DNA from: Anastatus disparis
Lineage: Eukaryota > Arthropoda > Insecta > Hymenoptera > Eupelmidae
Direction: 5' to 3'
Assembly (NCBI GenBank): GCA_017163975.1
Contig: JAFFSR010000251.1
Span: 2,542,001 to 2,606,000 of the forward strand
Length of the DNA stretch: 64,000 nucleotides
The notes beneath the pieces were generated by a model. It was not told the DNA's origin and ran no database searches. It was given only the letters and a program-made list of their open reading frames with translations. Each line of letters starts with the position of its first letter. Position 1 is the stretch's first letter. Both the position numbers and the translations under genes were made by a program. Positions 13,430 to 26,821 of this stretch are shown in pieces.

Positions 13430-16400
13430 TTTATTTATTTGGTTGTGTTGACTTCAATTTCAATTTTATTTTTTAACTTAATCTTAGCCTGAAGAGGTTA
13501 GTAAATTAGGACTGACGAATATAACTTATTTTCATTCAAATTTAAGTTTACTTTATACTAAGAATTTCAGAAAACACTCAGTAAAGTTTATTTTTTTATT
13601 TTTCGATTATTACGAATTTTTAGCTAATAAAATATTCACCAATATGATCTTTCTATTAATAGTAATTGAAAAATTGTGATACAATTTAATTATAAAAACA
13701 AAAATCGTATCACATGATAAATTTAATTAATTAAATCTTTCAAATTAAGCAACCTCATTACAGTAGTCTTCAAAATCTCGCTTGCAATGTGTGCATAGAT
13801 GCACACGTAACGGACATGGACTAGAAATCCGATTGGTGTGCGATTGTGCGTACGCGCTACTCCGTAACACATTGAAGGTTATTACCAAATTCTGTTGGAC
13901 CGAATACTACTACTACTATTATTATTTCACATATACATGCTTACGTATACACACACACATTGATTCACTCACTAATACGCATACACACACACATACATTC
14001 ACTCACTTGCCCAGCAAGAGAAGGAAGATGATCCTATATATAGTGAGGGGATCGACATGCATAAAAGGGATGAATCTCACGTGAGAGTGAGATGAGATAG
14101 TGGGATGAGATCATCTAGATGTATTGTTCGAGCGAGAAACTGCAATTGTGTATGTTCATATAGGCGGCTAATACAGGTACATATGTAGATACATCTGTAT
14201 ACGTGTATTTACTTAGCTGCTATTCCATCTAATGTATTGAATGTACGAGTTTAGAAGCGAATCGATGTATATATGCGCATAGCAGGCACGTAAAGGGAGC
14301 TAAGTCTTACTTACGTGATTATATGTACGTTCAATTATATTATTACGCGGACGGTCAACACACATAGATAATAGTATTGTATTTATATAGAAAACAATGT
14401 TATTTAATATTAACAATTTTAAATGCAATACAAACATATTCTAATGTACACGCAGAAAATATTTCTATAACAATTACCATAAAAATCATAGTAATCAACA
14501 AAATGACTTTTCAGGAATCTTTTGCAAATAATTTTTTTAATTAATTCTAAATGACATTTCAAGAAAATCTTTTTAATATTCAGAGAGGAAGTTATTTTTA
14601 CCATGACAGCCTTGTAATTTTTATAACGTAATTTTCCAGCAATTTTTATTGTAATTTTCATAATGAAAATTTCATCATCATAATTATGAATCATCCGAAA
14701 GTGTATACATAGCGTTTATCGTTTTAATTAAAATTCTATCGATATATCGAACCAAGTCAAATAACATTCATAACGTTCGAAAGTGTATATCAGCACCGGC
14801 AAATACTCATCGGGTGTTAATCTTTGCCCACAATTTTTACACGGAACATAAAATGTTACATGCAATGCTTTACCAAAGTAAATTCACATATGAAAAAGGG
14901 CTCGCGATGTATACTGGTATACGAGTTTTGATGCGTCATGCGAATCATAAAATGTAGGTATTAAATTTTTACAATCGTCCGCTTTTTGTTTTTTTTTCCT
15001 CTTTATTTTTTCTCTCGGACAGACCCGAGAGAAGGTTATGATGATTAGATGTAACTCGATAATACGCGCTGACAAGAAAAACCACATGAGTTTTATGTAT
15101 CCGTAAGAGTTATGGATAGAAAAATGTTTGATGTTATAAAACAATCGTTAAAATATGCCGTTAAATCGTTGAAATACTAAAAAATTCATACAAAAAGAAA
15201 AAGAAAAAAAGAAGAAGAGGAAATATTTATACTTACAGTTTTGTTATACACGTCGAAGAAGATACAAATATAGACAAAACACATGAATGCAATAGTAGCT
15301 CCGATATGCTCCAGAGAACATCTTTGCCTTTAAGGCACGTATTTGTACTCTCTCGAAGTCTCGATCATTTCTCTCTCACTCTTTCTTTTTCTTTCTCTCT
15401 GAGTACTCACGTTTTTTGTACGAATAGTGGCTTTCTGCAATTTTGCATGATTGCGGTGAATATTTTATTTTAGGACAGTAAGGAGAGGAAGATGGTAGCA
15501 AGGCTACTACTGCCTGTTCTTTTTTATTCTTCCTTTTTTTCTGTGTCCGACTGCAGCGAAAAAGAGAAAGATTGGCTAAGGGATTGAAGAAAAGCGAGGA
15601 GGAGGGGTGTTCAGGAGAAAATAAGAGAGAGAGAGGAAGGTTTTTTTGACGGAATAAAGGAAATTTGAATGTACGACGTTGTATTATTCATTGCAATTTT
15701 AATACAGAAAAGTCTTGTGCAATTTTTATGGACGATAGTACGTATCATGCTCGCTGATGCGTACAGACGAGTAGATGAAATGAATGTAAACTAAAGAAGT
15801 GGATTAAATTTTTTTTTTCTTCTTTTTTTTCTTGTTTTAGTTAAAATGTTATTTATACAGTCGTCCTTTTCATATAATTTAATGATTAAGGGCGTTTTCT
15901 TGCTCAAAAAGTTTATTCAATAAATGATTTTTTAAACGCTGCTATTTTAATTTAAGTAATATGAGAGTGGTATGTGTACGAAATTTAAACTTAAAGAGAT
16001 ACAAACTATTTTATTTTAAACAGATTAAGGTCATAGCTCCGCTTTTATTGTTAATTAAAAAAACGTGTTCTTCTTTGAATTTATTTTGTTTTTCTTCTGA
16101 TGTTAATAAAACGAAGCTTATTTTTTTTATTAAGAAATTTCAAGAGGAGTATCTATGGGAAAATTTTTAATACAATTAACCAGTATCATATAACATCAAT
16201 TTATTTATGAAATTCACCTTTTTTTTCTTTAAATAAATTCATATTACGCTGTACTGACTAATCGTATTTAAAATTGTCCAATAAATACTTCTGAAATTTG
16301 TTGTTGTGAGGAAAATAAGCTTTGTTTTGTTAAGATTGGATCAAAAATATAAAAATTTAGGAAAGCTATTGACTTTTTAATATTAAAATTAGAAGAGCAA

Positions 16401-18528
16401 CTATGGTCTTAATTTTTTTAAAAAACAAATTATTTGTCTTCCCTTTGTTTATATTCTATAGAAATTTTACTATTATATAATCAAAATGAATATAAAAGAA
16501 TTGAAAAAATCATTTTTGTAACTACTACTTTGAGTGAGGAACGTCCAAGAGAAAAACAGCTGTTTATAATAAAGAATAAAATATATTGTTATAATTTGAT
16601 TGATAAAAATTAATTGAATTATATGATGAACTAATAAAAAAAAATAATTTTGATTTATATCATGAAAGACCTCACTGACCCCATTTTAATAATTTACCAT
16701 TGTACGTTCAATATAGAATTTCAATTTAAAAGTCATTTCCACATTTTTCATAAATCAAAAACAAAAAATATAGCCGCAGACCAGCAAAAGAGCTGTTTGA
16801 ATTTTTTTTTATTCTCAGCTATACGTAACAGGCTTGATTCCCAAATGACATCAAGGGATTTCAGAAAATGCGAAAGCTTGTTTAGCCAATAAAAAAAAAG
16901 GGAGAAAAAAAAGTAAATCCGTTCAAACTACCCCTCCTTGTTTTTTCCCAAAAAAAAAAGAAAAAAAGAAAATACCGTAATGGTTTTGCAAGCTTATTTA
17001 TTTGAATGCATCGTTGAAAATCCGCCCATAAGTGAATAAAACAAAATTATTAGTACGAGCCGTATAAGGGTAAATATGAAGTGAATCGAACATTAAAGTT
17101 CATTTGGCTTTTGAATTTTTGACTACACGACACGTCTGTCGCCGTTAGATAGGAGAGAGAGAAAAACATTAAAATAAGGGGAGAGTATATATTTTTGCTG
17201 AGTTTACGGTTATTATGGTTATGCACACGCCCATGGCTCAAAATATTTTTAGTGCTAAAACAGTAAATTTACAAAACGATCATTTGTAAATACCTATAAA
17301 CACAAATATTAAATCAAATTTATTAATTTCAAAGCTTTGTTTTATATTATTAATTTTTAAAAATTTCACAACCAACAAATGCTTTTAAATATGAATAAAA
17401 TATTTAAAAAAACTAGATTTGTTGCACCTGTATCAAAAAATATTCCTTTATTTATTTTTTATAAATAATTTTGCGATGGATTTTTTAAAATAAAATTTAA
17501 GCAAACAGCATAAATATTTCATTATATGATTTTAATGAACTAAACGATTAAAAGCTTATATAAAAGTCAAACATAATGAAAAAAAAATCTAATTAAATTT
17601 TTTATCTTTTAATAAGACCAACACTCTTCTATGAAAATAAATCTTTTTAAAAATAAAATCGCCATCCGCTCTAATATAACCGAGCACGTACATCATACTA
17701 GAAATCGCGTATATAATAATCTCTCTCTCTTTCTCCTTTTCCTTTCCGGTATATATCGACGGCGCAGTAGCTTTCAACCCTCTTCCGGCGAGCGACGAAA
17801 AGGAAAAGCCGTCGTTCGTATATACCTTCTATATACGTATATACACTGTGCTCGAAAGAAAGAAAGAAAGAAAAAAAAAGCTAAAACTCGCAGCACTCGC
17901 ATATCTCGAGCTATATAAGCGGTAGCATATTCGTAAAAGCGCTGGAGCAAGACCACTTTTATTTCGCTCTTTCTCTCGCTCGCTCACTATAACTTTTGAC
18001 GAAGAAAAGAAAATATATATATATACAGAGAGAGAGAGAGAAAGAAGGGAAACGGTATATGGCATGGAGAATTTATTAGCACTAAGTCGCGAAACTGCCA
18101 CGGTGCCAATCACAAATTACGCTCTATAACAGGAATCATGTTGAATTTTCTGTTAGCTATAGAAATTTTTTTACAATTCAAGAATTTCTATATCAAGAAG
18201 ATTCGGTAAAAAAAATGTTCAACTTACAAATTTTTATTAAATAAATTATTTATTCAATTTAAGAAAATTGTTAAGGTGATGTAATAAGGTATGGTATATA
18301 GTTACCAATAATGCATTTTTCATTTTTCTTAAAGAATTTAGTGAAATTTTTTTATTTTATACTTTATATTAGAGAAAGTGCCTGGATTTAATATAGATAT
18401 ATTGTTTAAACTTTTGAATCAAGAATAATAAATTTGCAACTCTGTAATATCGGTATTTTGCATCCACTGGATGAAAGTTTGGTAATATTCAGTTTGATAG
18501 ACACTTTACAAATTGTAGAGAGAGATGA
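13430..18528. other. AT-rich stretch with microsatellites, no supported gene
   Basis: No gene is seen. It contains CA/CT-rich short tandem repeats around 13945-14010, a CT-rich patch near 15370-15400, a GA-rich patch near 15595-15640 and CT- and GA-rich patches near 17715-18045. Short open frames in these patches have low-complexity translations. Confidence 0.55.
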
Positions 18529-18730
18529 GCCGGTGAGTGGCTCAGTCGTTAGAGCGTTGGATTCGTAATCTCGGGGTCCTGAGTTCGAATCCCGCTCTCG
18601 GTAGCTTATTGATGCAAGCACCACTGTACGTTACATGTGCTTTCTTCACAAACACACTTACGAGCTCCGTCACTGATTAACATTACAAAATAGCATAAAT
18701 ATAGCGACGTTAAAGAAGAATAAAAAAAAG
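18529..18730 (+). mobile_element. tRNA-derived SINE, copy 2
   Basis: Same family as 13225-13429. The head carries an A-box-like GTGGCTCAGTCGTTAGAGC and a B box GAGTTCGAATCCCGC. The putative anticodon loop is TTCGTAA (CGT), one base different from copy 1. The body contains GCACCACTGTA and ends with ATATAGCGACGTTAAA followed by an A-rich tail. The head resembles a tRNA-Thr or tRNA-Met; the sequence alone does not choose between them. This copy keeps more of the 5' head than copy 1. Confidence 0.88.
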
Positions 18731-21700
18731 GATTACCATGTAAAATTGTGTGTTCATCATAGAAAAATACCTGAAGTTATAAAAATTTTATAAACTAAAA
18801 AATTTGTCATATCTCTTTTGAAAAAATAAAAAATTTAATAAATTTTGTTTTAATTAGTGTACATTAAAAACATGCATTCAATACTTAACACTTTTGGTGA
18901 TTTTAAAAACATTCAAAACAATCATTTCGCACATTGTAAATACTAAATTTATTGATATTCATACCGACTCTTCTAATTAAAAGAAAATTTAATTCCAATA
19001 CAACAACAGTAGTTTACATGATACTCCAATGATATTGTCCTCTGGCTATTTCATTACACTGTAACAATCATTTAAACGGAAACATCAGAGCTACCTAATT
19101 CAAAAAGCAAAAAGCCCAAATAATTCAATATAGCTGTAAATCCATACATAATCCACAATTTGAATTAACTGTTCATTTAAAGCGCTATTAGTATATACCC
19201 TACATATTTTCCTCGCGCTTTAATCTCTAAAGCCTCGAAGGTGAAATATTAAATGTTCAAATCGAGCCTCTACAATGATTGAATAAACCATCATTACTAA
19301 ATGTAAAACAACATTTTAACCAATACACGTTACAAAATTATGTAACAACTAACATCCGACTAATCATTGTACATACATGTATATACTTAAATCAATTTAT
19401 TCTTCCTTTCTCTTATACTTTTTTTTCTACAGTTAATATTTCATCTTTGTGAATAAACATCGAGTATTATTAGAATTATTTATTAGTTTATTAAAATTTG
19501 TTTTGACAAAGACTAATATTAATCCCATATGCACATCGCACAATAAACTCGTATATAAGTTTGCGCTTAATTCAACCAAGTTTGACAATAAAATCGTTCG
19601 AATTATTACTGGGTATGCTTAACGAACGGTAAAATCAGAGTATATAAGCTTGTAAAAAGAAGCGAAAGAGCAAAGAAAGGTATTAAAAGTTACTTATTAC
19701 ACGGACACGAGCTACTGTTGTTACTTGCTATATGTACAATTTTTTTCTTCCTTTTACGTTACGATTATGTCTCGCGGCTATAAGGCACGTATAAAAATCA
19801 TCGCTCTTGTAACTTACCACTCGTTTCCGATAGCTTAGTATACCAAGACTTCGAGTCATTGAATTCTATGATATACATATGGAAAATGTTTACAGGAAGG
19901 AGAAAGAGAAAAGATGCCGAGAAAATGGATACCTATTGCGAAATTGTTTCAAGGGTATTTTATATGTGTATAGGAGTTTCGTTTCTATAACTGATCACAT
20001 TATAACTCGAGGCTTATTCCTTTGATTGAATTTAATTTTTTTGCAATGATAGATGTTGTAGATTTTACTTACGGGGAACCATGAATATTTATAGATGGTA
20101 TGCCTAAGATATTAAGAGTAAGAAGTTTTATTAGTAAGATTCTTACAGCCTATAAAATTTGGGTCAAATATTAGTAATTTTTTATTGCAAATCGAACTTA
20201 AAAATATTTTATTTGGTAAATCAATGAAAAATATCAAAATAGTTAATTTTAATTGAAATAATTAAAAACCATATGAAAGAAATATTCTTAGAATTATTTT
20301 TATATTTGTAAAATTGCTTGTGGTAGATAAAATGTCAAATTGTTCCTTTTTCTCTAATTTTAATAATCTTCAATAAAAAGTTTTCAGTTGAGTATTATCC
20401 ATCGATTCACAAACTCGTGTATTTAAAATCTTTTCTTTATATCTTGAAAAGTTAAGATTTTGATCTCAAATAAATGATTTCATGTTAAAAACATCAAAAC
20501 ATACATATGATAAAAAAAAATAAAATAAATTACTTTCTAAATGTAAAAAAAGTCAAAGTACAATATGTAACACTTAATTTTTTGTAGACGAAAAATGCTC
20601 TATATAATTTTCTTAATGCACATCACTCTTTTCGAGTGGAAACGAATAACTTTTGTAATAAACACGTGTCACTTTAACGTATAATATTTAATAGGTCGCT
20701 CGATTGTTTTTCCCTTTGTTTCTTTTGTCTTGGCGCGTGTATAGTAGACACCCTATAATTTTTCTTCAATTTAACGAATCTATAACGTATGAGCATTACG
20801 TGATATCAATAATAATTACATTTGACTTTATTTTTTTCGATTGGCAATTAAAATCAAATTGTTATTATGGAAATGGGTAGAAAATTGGTGTGCTCAAATT
20901 AATTTTTTTAAGTCACATTATACTGTTTTATTGTATTGGCTTACATATACTTAATTGGTGTTATTAGTTTTGAGTTTCCAAATATTTTAGTAAGTGTTAA
21001 TAATTTATAAAATGACAAGTTGAAAACTTAAGTGTAATTATTAAAGCAATACGCATAATAGAATTCAATGCAAATACCGAAAACCTAGTGAAGAAAATAG
21101 CCCGTAAATAAACATTGAAATAATTTTCAATCTTTGTAAACCTTAATAAATAAAAGAAAAAAAGAAAAACCAAAGTATACGAAAAGTATTTTTCCATCTC
21201 GTATATTAAAATTTATCACCACGCCATAATGTACTCGAATGTCATTCGTCTTTTAGCCATATACGGATAAATTGGTGTATTAGAGAGCTATCCGATTATC
21301 TGCATGCAATTAGTTACAAGTGCAAATCGTCGCACACATAGACGTACATACATACGCAAGAGCTATTCAAAATCGATCAGACTAGAATATTGTAAATCAA
21401 GGGTTAGTTTAAACGAGATAAAAATATCTCTTTTTTATAGGTCGTATTCCAATGGGGTTGTTATTTTCGCCTGGCTGTTTTCAGAGGGCCGCGAGGATGA
21501 GACGATATTTATTTACCTGACGTATTAACTTTAAATCTTTATTTCATTTTCTTTCCGACTCTTTTTTTTCTTTTTCTTCTTTTGTTTTGGTCAAAGATTT
21601 ATTCTCTCTGCACTGTATAAATTAGACCTTTTTTCTCAAACTTTTATTGTTTTAAATGTTTTATGTGGTTTGATTCGGAAAAATTCAAGTTATCTGTGTT

Positions 21701-24700
21701 TTATTTATTTATTATAATATGTAGAATTATTATCTATATCAAACTTTTCCTAAATATTCAAATTTATTTTTTCAGAAGAAACCTCAAAATGAAATTTAAA
21801 ATATATTTTATTAAAATTTTAATTACATTTAGATATAATATTGAAATTTATTTTTTAAATTTTAAAAGGAAATAGAATTTTTCAAAAACAAAGTTTCATT
21901 GAAACTTAAAGAAAATAATGAAATCAAATAAATACAACGCTTTTTCTTTGAAAAAAACAAAATAGGTCAAAAAAACGATTTCAAAGTACCTAATATATTT
22001 TGACAGCTTGTATCAAATTAATTTTTATTATCCTAATAAGACTACGAGACGCGTTCTCTAATTAATGATAAATTTCATTTATTGTATCACGGCTAATTTA
22101 AAAGGTGAATTAATTTGCGATTAATAAATAAGCTTAAAACGTAATAAATATTATAATCACTAAGGCGTATAACGTTAACATATTAAAGCTTGTAAAATAT
22201 ATAATATAACTTTGATAAATCCCATTCGCTTAATATTTTTAAAATTCTTAATAATTTTTCATTCTCATTTATTATTTAGAAAGGGGCATTACGTTCAATT
22301 TACACTCTTTAAATACTTCCCCCTTTGGCGAGTCGCTGGGTAGAGGAGTCATACTTTTTATCGAAAGGAGTATAAGGGCACATAAATTTTATCCACGAAG
22401 AGAGTAGACTTTAAAAATAAAAAAAAAAAGAAAAATGAAAGTAAAAAAAAAACGAAAGAACAGAACGATAGAAAGAGAGGAAAAACGGACGGAGGCTCTT
22501 AAATCGCGTCCTCACTCCGCGGAAAGCAACACATCCGGTGAATTTCAACTCTCTCTCTCTCTCTCTTTCTCTTTTGCTTCTGCTTCGTGATAGCCTGACA
22601 AACTCGCGTTTTATCGCATTATTTATTGTCCTGCGCCGCTCTCTCTTACTCGTCGTATTCAGGGGGAGATTTACCCTACCGAGAATCGCATTCTCGCACG
22701 TATATACAACAATCCACTCTTCTCGTCTCTCGCTTTATTTATTTCTTTCTCTTTCTCTCTCTCTCTTTCAGTTTCGTAAGTACAATTCTGTATATGTATA
22801 AGTACGTATACACTCCAAAAATACGTACATTTACTTCTTGCTTTTTTTTTAATACTCTTTCCTTGTCTATTTTTGTCTCTTATTTACCGTTTTTCTCTTT
22901 TTTTTGGAAGCTTTCGTATCACCAGCAGTAGTATCGACTACTACCACTACTTTTTCCTCTTAACTATTTTCTGGGTTATTGATGGATTCCTCTCATATGA
23001 AATATCTGAGAGTTGGTACGAATTTATTGCAGGCAGTTGCGACCTGCTTTATCTGGGTATATATTGTTCATGATAAAGCTACGATGATAGCTCCCAGAGA
23101 CGAGCTCTTAAAAAAAAATAGAGAGAGAGAGGAAGAAAACAGTAGCTTAGAGATGAGTCGTTACTACTTGTACTTTTCTCTTCTCTTATTTCATTTTTTT
23201 TTCTCTGTATATATATTGTGTACGTCTGGTTGTATATACACTTATGGGAAATTGCAATGGTTCACTTTATTCGCTGATATAAAAGGAGATACTTTTTGTT
23301 CTTATGTATCTAAAAATCTATACGATTGCATATAATGCGATGGTATTATTTGTCGTAAAAACGAGAGAGAGTAAAAGAAAAAGGATCATAAGTTATGTCG
23401 ATGTCTGTGTATACTTTGATAATTTATGATTACTCATTTTTTTTTATCGTGTATAAATATTGATAAAAAACTAATGATAACTCTACTCTCGACGGTTGTA
23501 CTAATGAATTTATTGTTTTATTTTTTTATTTAAAAAAAAATTACTAACGACGATACACTTCAATTATTATTTGTTAGCGGAAGATGCAAGGGAAACATTA
23601 TTTTTCCTTAGTATATCAAAGACGCTTTGAATAATGGTTTTGATACGAGAACAAAAAAAAATTGAGCGTCTTGTACATTTTTCTTTCCAGATCCTTAGAT
23701 ATCGTTAAAGAAATTTCGCGCGCTCTTGTCAGCCGCTCGATCGGCCGTAATAATGTTTTCAAGGCTTCCTTGTTTTCTTTATCTTTTCTTTCTTTTTTGT
23801 TTCCTCAAACTAACTTTATCTTTTTATAATAATGAGTTTCATGACAAAGAGAATAGTTGAAATGACTTGTTTGAAAAAAAAGTTTGTATTCCAAGTTTTT
23901 ATGACTGATTTGATATGATTGATAAAAAATAAAATCAAACTTTTAATGAAGTTCATTGGTTATAATGGAAAAGTATTTTTAATTATCCTATTGAAAATTG
24001 TTGCAATAATTTATATGATTATTGACGACTTAATATAAAATGAAATTTATATTTAAAAATGTATTTTAAGAAAATGATTAATTTTTAACAATTTATTATT
24101 GAAAATCTTCTTATTTTTTACAGGATGGATATTCAATTCTTAAAACTTTTTAGGAATTTAACTTAATTATATAAAATGTACTTAATTTTTTTTAATAACT
24201 TGGATCGATATGACCGCAGTTGCAAAGTACAAACTAAAAAGTATTCCGTTATTCTTCAAAAGATAAGAATATTCATTATCGTGTAACCAATAAGTATTTC
24301 ATCATTCAACGGCCATTTAATAACACTTTCTCTCAAAGGTCATCATAAGTCTATTAAGAATCATTAAATGATCATTTTTTCATCAACGTTTTCAATATAC
24401 CAAATTCTTAATATTTATTTTAAACTTTCAATCACACACATGTCAATTAACCCCAACTGATTGTTTCTATTGAGACATAATAACTCATAACCTCGTTATA
24501 TGAATTGTAATTTAGCAGAAAATAATGGAATATTCTAATTGTTAAGCCTCCTTTTAGCAATATAAGCAACATAGATAAGCTTTTAACGTATTAGTGAATA
24601 CAATAGCAACAATGCGTCGAAGTCGAGAACCGAATAGTAATGTCACCGTTTTATCCAATTTCTGTTACAATAGATTGCGTAAATGCGTATACAGAGAGGA

Positions 24701-24936
24701 ATATAGGGTGAATGGTTTCTCTTAGTGTCTCGTCATGTGAAATTGTTGAATCTGTTCGATGTTATGCAGAGTCAAGTAAGATAAAGATAGCGTTAAATGA
24801 ATATTGCATTAATGTTAAGGAAGTAACATTGTCTCTGAAAATAAAATTAGATTCTGAAATGAACGTTATATGAATTTTGGAATTTAAATAAACAATTAAC
24901 AAAGAACAAAAATGATCTTTAGCAGGTGGTTAATTA
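18731..24936. other. AT-rich stretch with CT-rich patches, no supported gene
   Basis: No gene is seen. There are (CT)n patches at about 22548-22571 and 22742-22769 and a polypurine patch near 22415-22485. The frames of about 100-118 codons around 22.6-23.3 kb translate to serine/leucine/phenylalanine-rich low-complexity peptides without domains. I treat them as chance frames in pyrimidine-rich DNA. Confidence 0.5.
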
Positions 24937-25315
24937 ATTTTACGTTCTTCTAACCTCAAAATCGCAACTTCTTTTCTCATTTTCGGCTCTCAGAACGTAA
25001 TAGTACATTACGTTCCGTGGACAGATAGGCTTTTTTTACGAAACGAGAAGATTACAAGCCGAGCCGAAGGCGAGGTTTGTAACGAGTTTCGTTAAAAAGC
25101 CTTTTTGTCCAAGTAACGTAATGAATTTTACGTTCTGAGAGCCGAAAATGAGAAAAGAAGTTGCGATTTTGAGGTTAGAAGAACGTAAAATTCATTACGT
25201 TACTTGGACAAAAAGGCTTTTTAACGAAACTCGTTACAAACCTCGCCTTCGGCTCGGTTTGTAATCTTCTCGTTTCGTAAAAAAAGCCTATCTGTCCACG
25301 GAACGTAATGTACTA
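24937..25315. repeat. Double foldback: 137 bp inverted arms with an inverted flank copy as loop
   Basis: The arms 25001-25137 and 25178-25315 are near-perfect reverse complements, starting TAGTACATTACGTTCC and ending GGAACGTAATGTACTA. The roughly 42-base loop between them (about 25137-25178) is itself the reverse complement of the outer left flank at about 24950-25000. Two palindromes therefore interlock. Related, diverged sequence (AAAATCGCAACTT followed by a GGCTTTTTTACGAAACTCG segment) recurs at 30775-31010, 36770-37000 and 40855-40985, so this is a dispersed family, called F1 here. Confidence 0.85.
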
Positions 25316-26272
25316 TTCCTTCATACCCGTGCCGAAACTTTGCCTAAAAGTGCTCCTCATGCGGCAGGGAACCGGCCGAATACATTCGTGTTATTCCGTT
25401 ACATACGTGCGCAGAACGCACCGCGCAGCTACGAACTGTACGTCTTCTCGGTCGCTTCGCTGTCTGCTGTATACTTAAACTATATCTATATATATGCGAA
25501 TGTCTAACCTCAGCATTAAATAGATAAATGCATACATCATACTTGTAGTTATTAAATAAACAAACACACGATATTAATACACTAATATACATATAATAGT
25601 TTAAATTATAACGAATTATAACTTTCGTTTAAAATAGATATTCTTTTTCATACACGTTTCTTTTAATTCACGACAATCTTTTAAACACTTCATGATTGTT
25701 TTTGTACAAAGAAAATAATTAAATTCACGTTTTTACACATTTTGCTTTACACGTTTTGTTTTTGTGCACTTGATATTAATACATTTATATTTATTAAAAT
25801 GAACTATATCTTTACTAACATACACAATTGTTTTAACTCACAATTTTTTCTTTTGCTCTTTAAAAGGTTTTCATACACAAAATATAGTAATATAAAAGTA
25901 TTATAAACACATTTCACTATTTCTCACGTTTTTTAAATTTGAATTATCATTTATATATTTGTTGTGTATCTTATGTTAACTGCTATGTGTGCTGCTATGT
26001 TCGGTTTTTTCTCTCTCTCTTTCTCTACCGAACTTAACTGTATACTGTAATTGCTTGCACATGCGCGCTACAACGAAATAACGCAACAGATGACTCTTCG
26101 CTTTTGACGAATTTTTTTTTATTAAAAATGGAGTTTTATCACTTTTTGAGGTGGCCAAGTTCCGGCCGGGCATGAAGGAAAATCGTATACGTTCCTCGGC
26201 ACGAAACAGGCTCATCAACACGCGCATGGAATAAGCCTGTTCCGTGCCTCGGAACGTAATATACTATAACGA
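25001..26272. mobile_element. Composite element with inverted ends (F1 family)
   Basis: The left end TAGTACATTACGTTCCG and the right end CGGAACGTAATATACTA (about 26253-26270) are inverted, differing by a base. Subterminal sequences also correspond in inverse orientation: CCTTCATACCCGTGCCG near 25318 and, reverse-complemented, CCTTCATGCCCGGCCGG near 26170. The span is relatively CpG-rich near both ends and AT-rich in the middle. No transposase frame is seen; the 82-codon minus frame at 25344-25592 has no recognisable domain. It could be one non-autonomous DNA element or two members inserted tail to tail. Confidence 0.55.
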
Positions 26273-26555
26273 GCATTACTTTTCAACTTTAAATATTATT
26301 TAAAATTTTCAAATTAGCAACTTTTTTAAGTAAAATAATATTGATTTCTTCAAAAATTATTAATAGTGCTTTCACAGTAGCGTGGATACAAGGATAAATT
26401 AAAAATTTTTTTCGAATAAACTAGTATCTTAAGGTTTAATGTAATAATGCATTGCAAGTGTGAATGTTGTGCATGCGTGCGAGGAAAGACCGAGCGTTCG
26501 AATGATGCGTTTATGAATTCACTGTCATCATGTATTATAATAGAAGAGCAAGATA

Positions 26556-26623
26556 GGGGCGACGGTAGCGCAGGGGCTAAGGCTCTTGCCTCGCGCCCTA
26601 GTGGACCGGAGTTCGATTCCCCG
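26556..26623 (+). other. tRNA-like module in left arm
   Basis: It begins GGGGCGACGGTAGCGCAGGGG, containing an A-box-like GGTAGCGCAGGGG, and ends near a B-box-like GGAGTTCGATTCC. A T-arm can be drawn (CGGAG, loop TTCGATT, CCCCG) with four of five pairs. The anticodon arm and acceptor stem do not fold convincingly, so it is not a functional tRNA gene. It is probably a SINE or tRNA relic captured in the element. Confidence 0.6.
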
Positions 26624-26821
26624 AGAAAATTTCGGAAAATAATTTTAGATTTTTTCTATGGAGAGTAGAATCCGGAGATCACGAAAAATCAACTGAAAAT
26701 TTTATCTGTGCAAAATTGAACTATTATAAAAAGTTCCACTGGGCAAAAATTAAATTAAAAAGAAGAAAAAGAAGAGCAAAAGATGTCATCTGCACTTGAG
26801 AAAAAAAAAAAAAAAAAAAAA

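Noticed and set aside
22538..23335. Several frames of 87-118 codons
   Set aside because: S/L/F-rich translations of pyrimidine-rich DNA, overlapping in different frames without a preferred one.
26556..26623. Candidate functional tRNA gene (also 35227-35297, 13225 and 18529 heads)
   Set aside because: Acceptor and anticodon stems do not pair adequately, and each lies within a repeated element.
26447..26668. 73-codon frame, repeated at 28145-28366 on the other strand
   Set aside because: The two frames are mirror images from the arms of the palindrome and translate the tRNA-like block; no domain.
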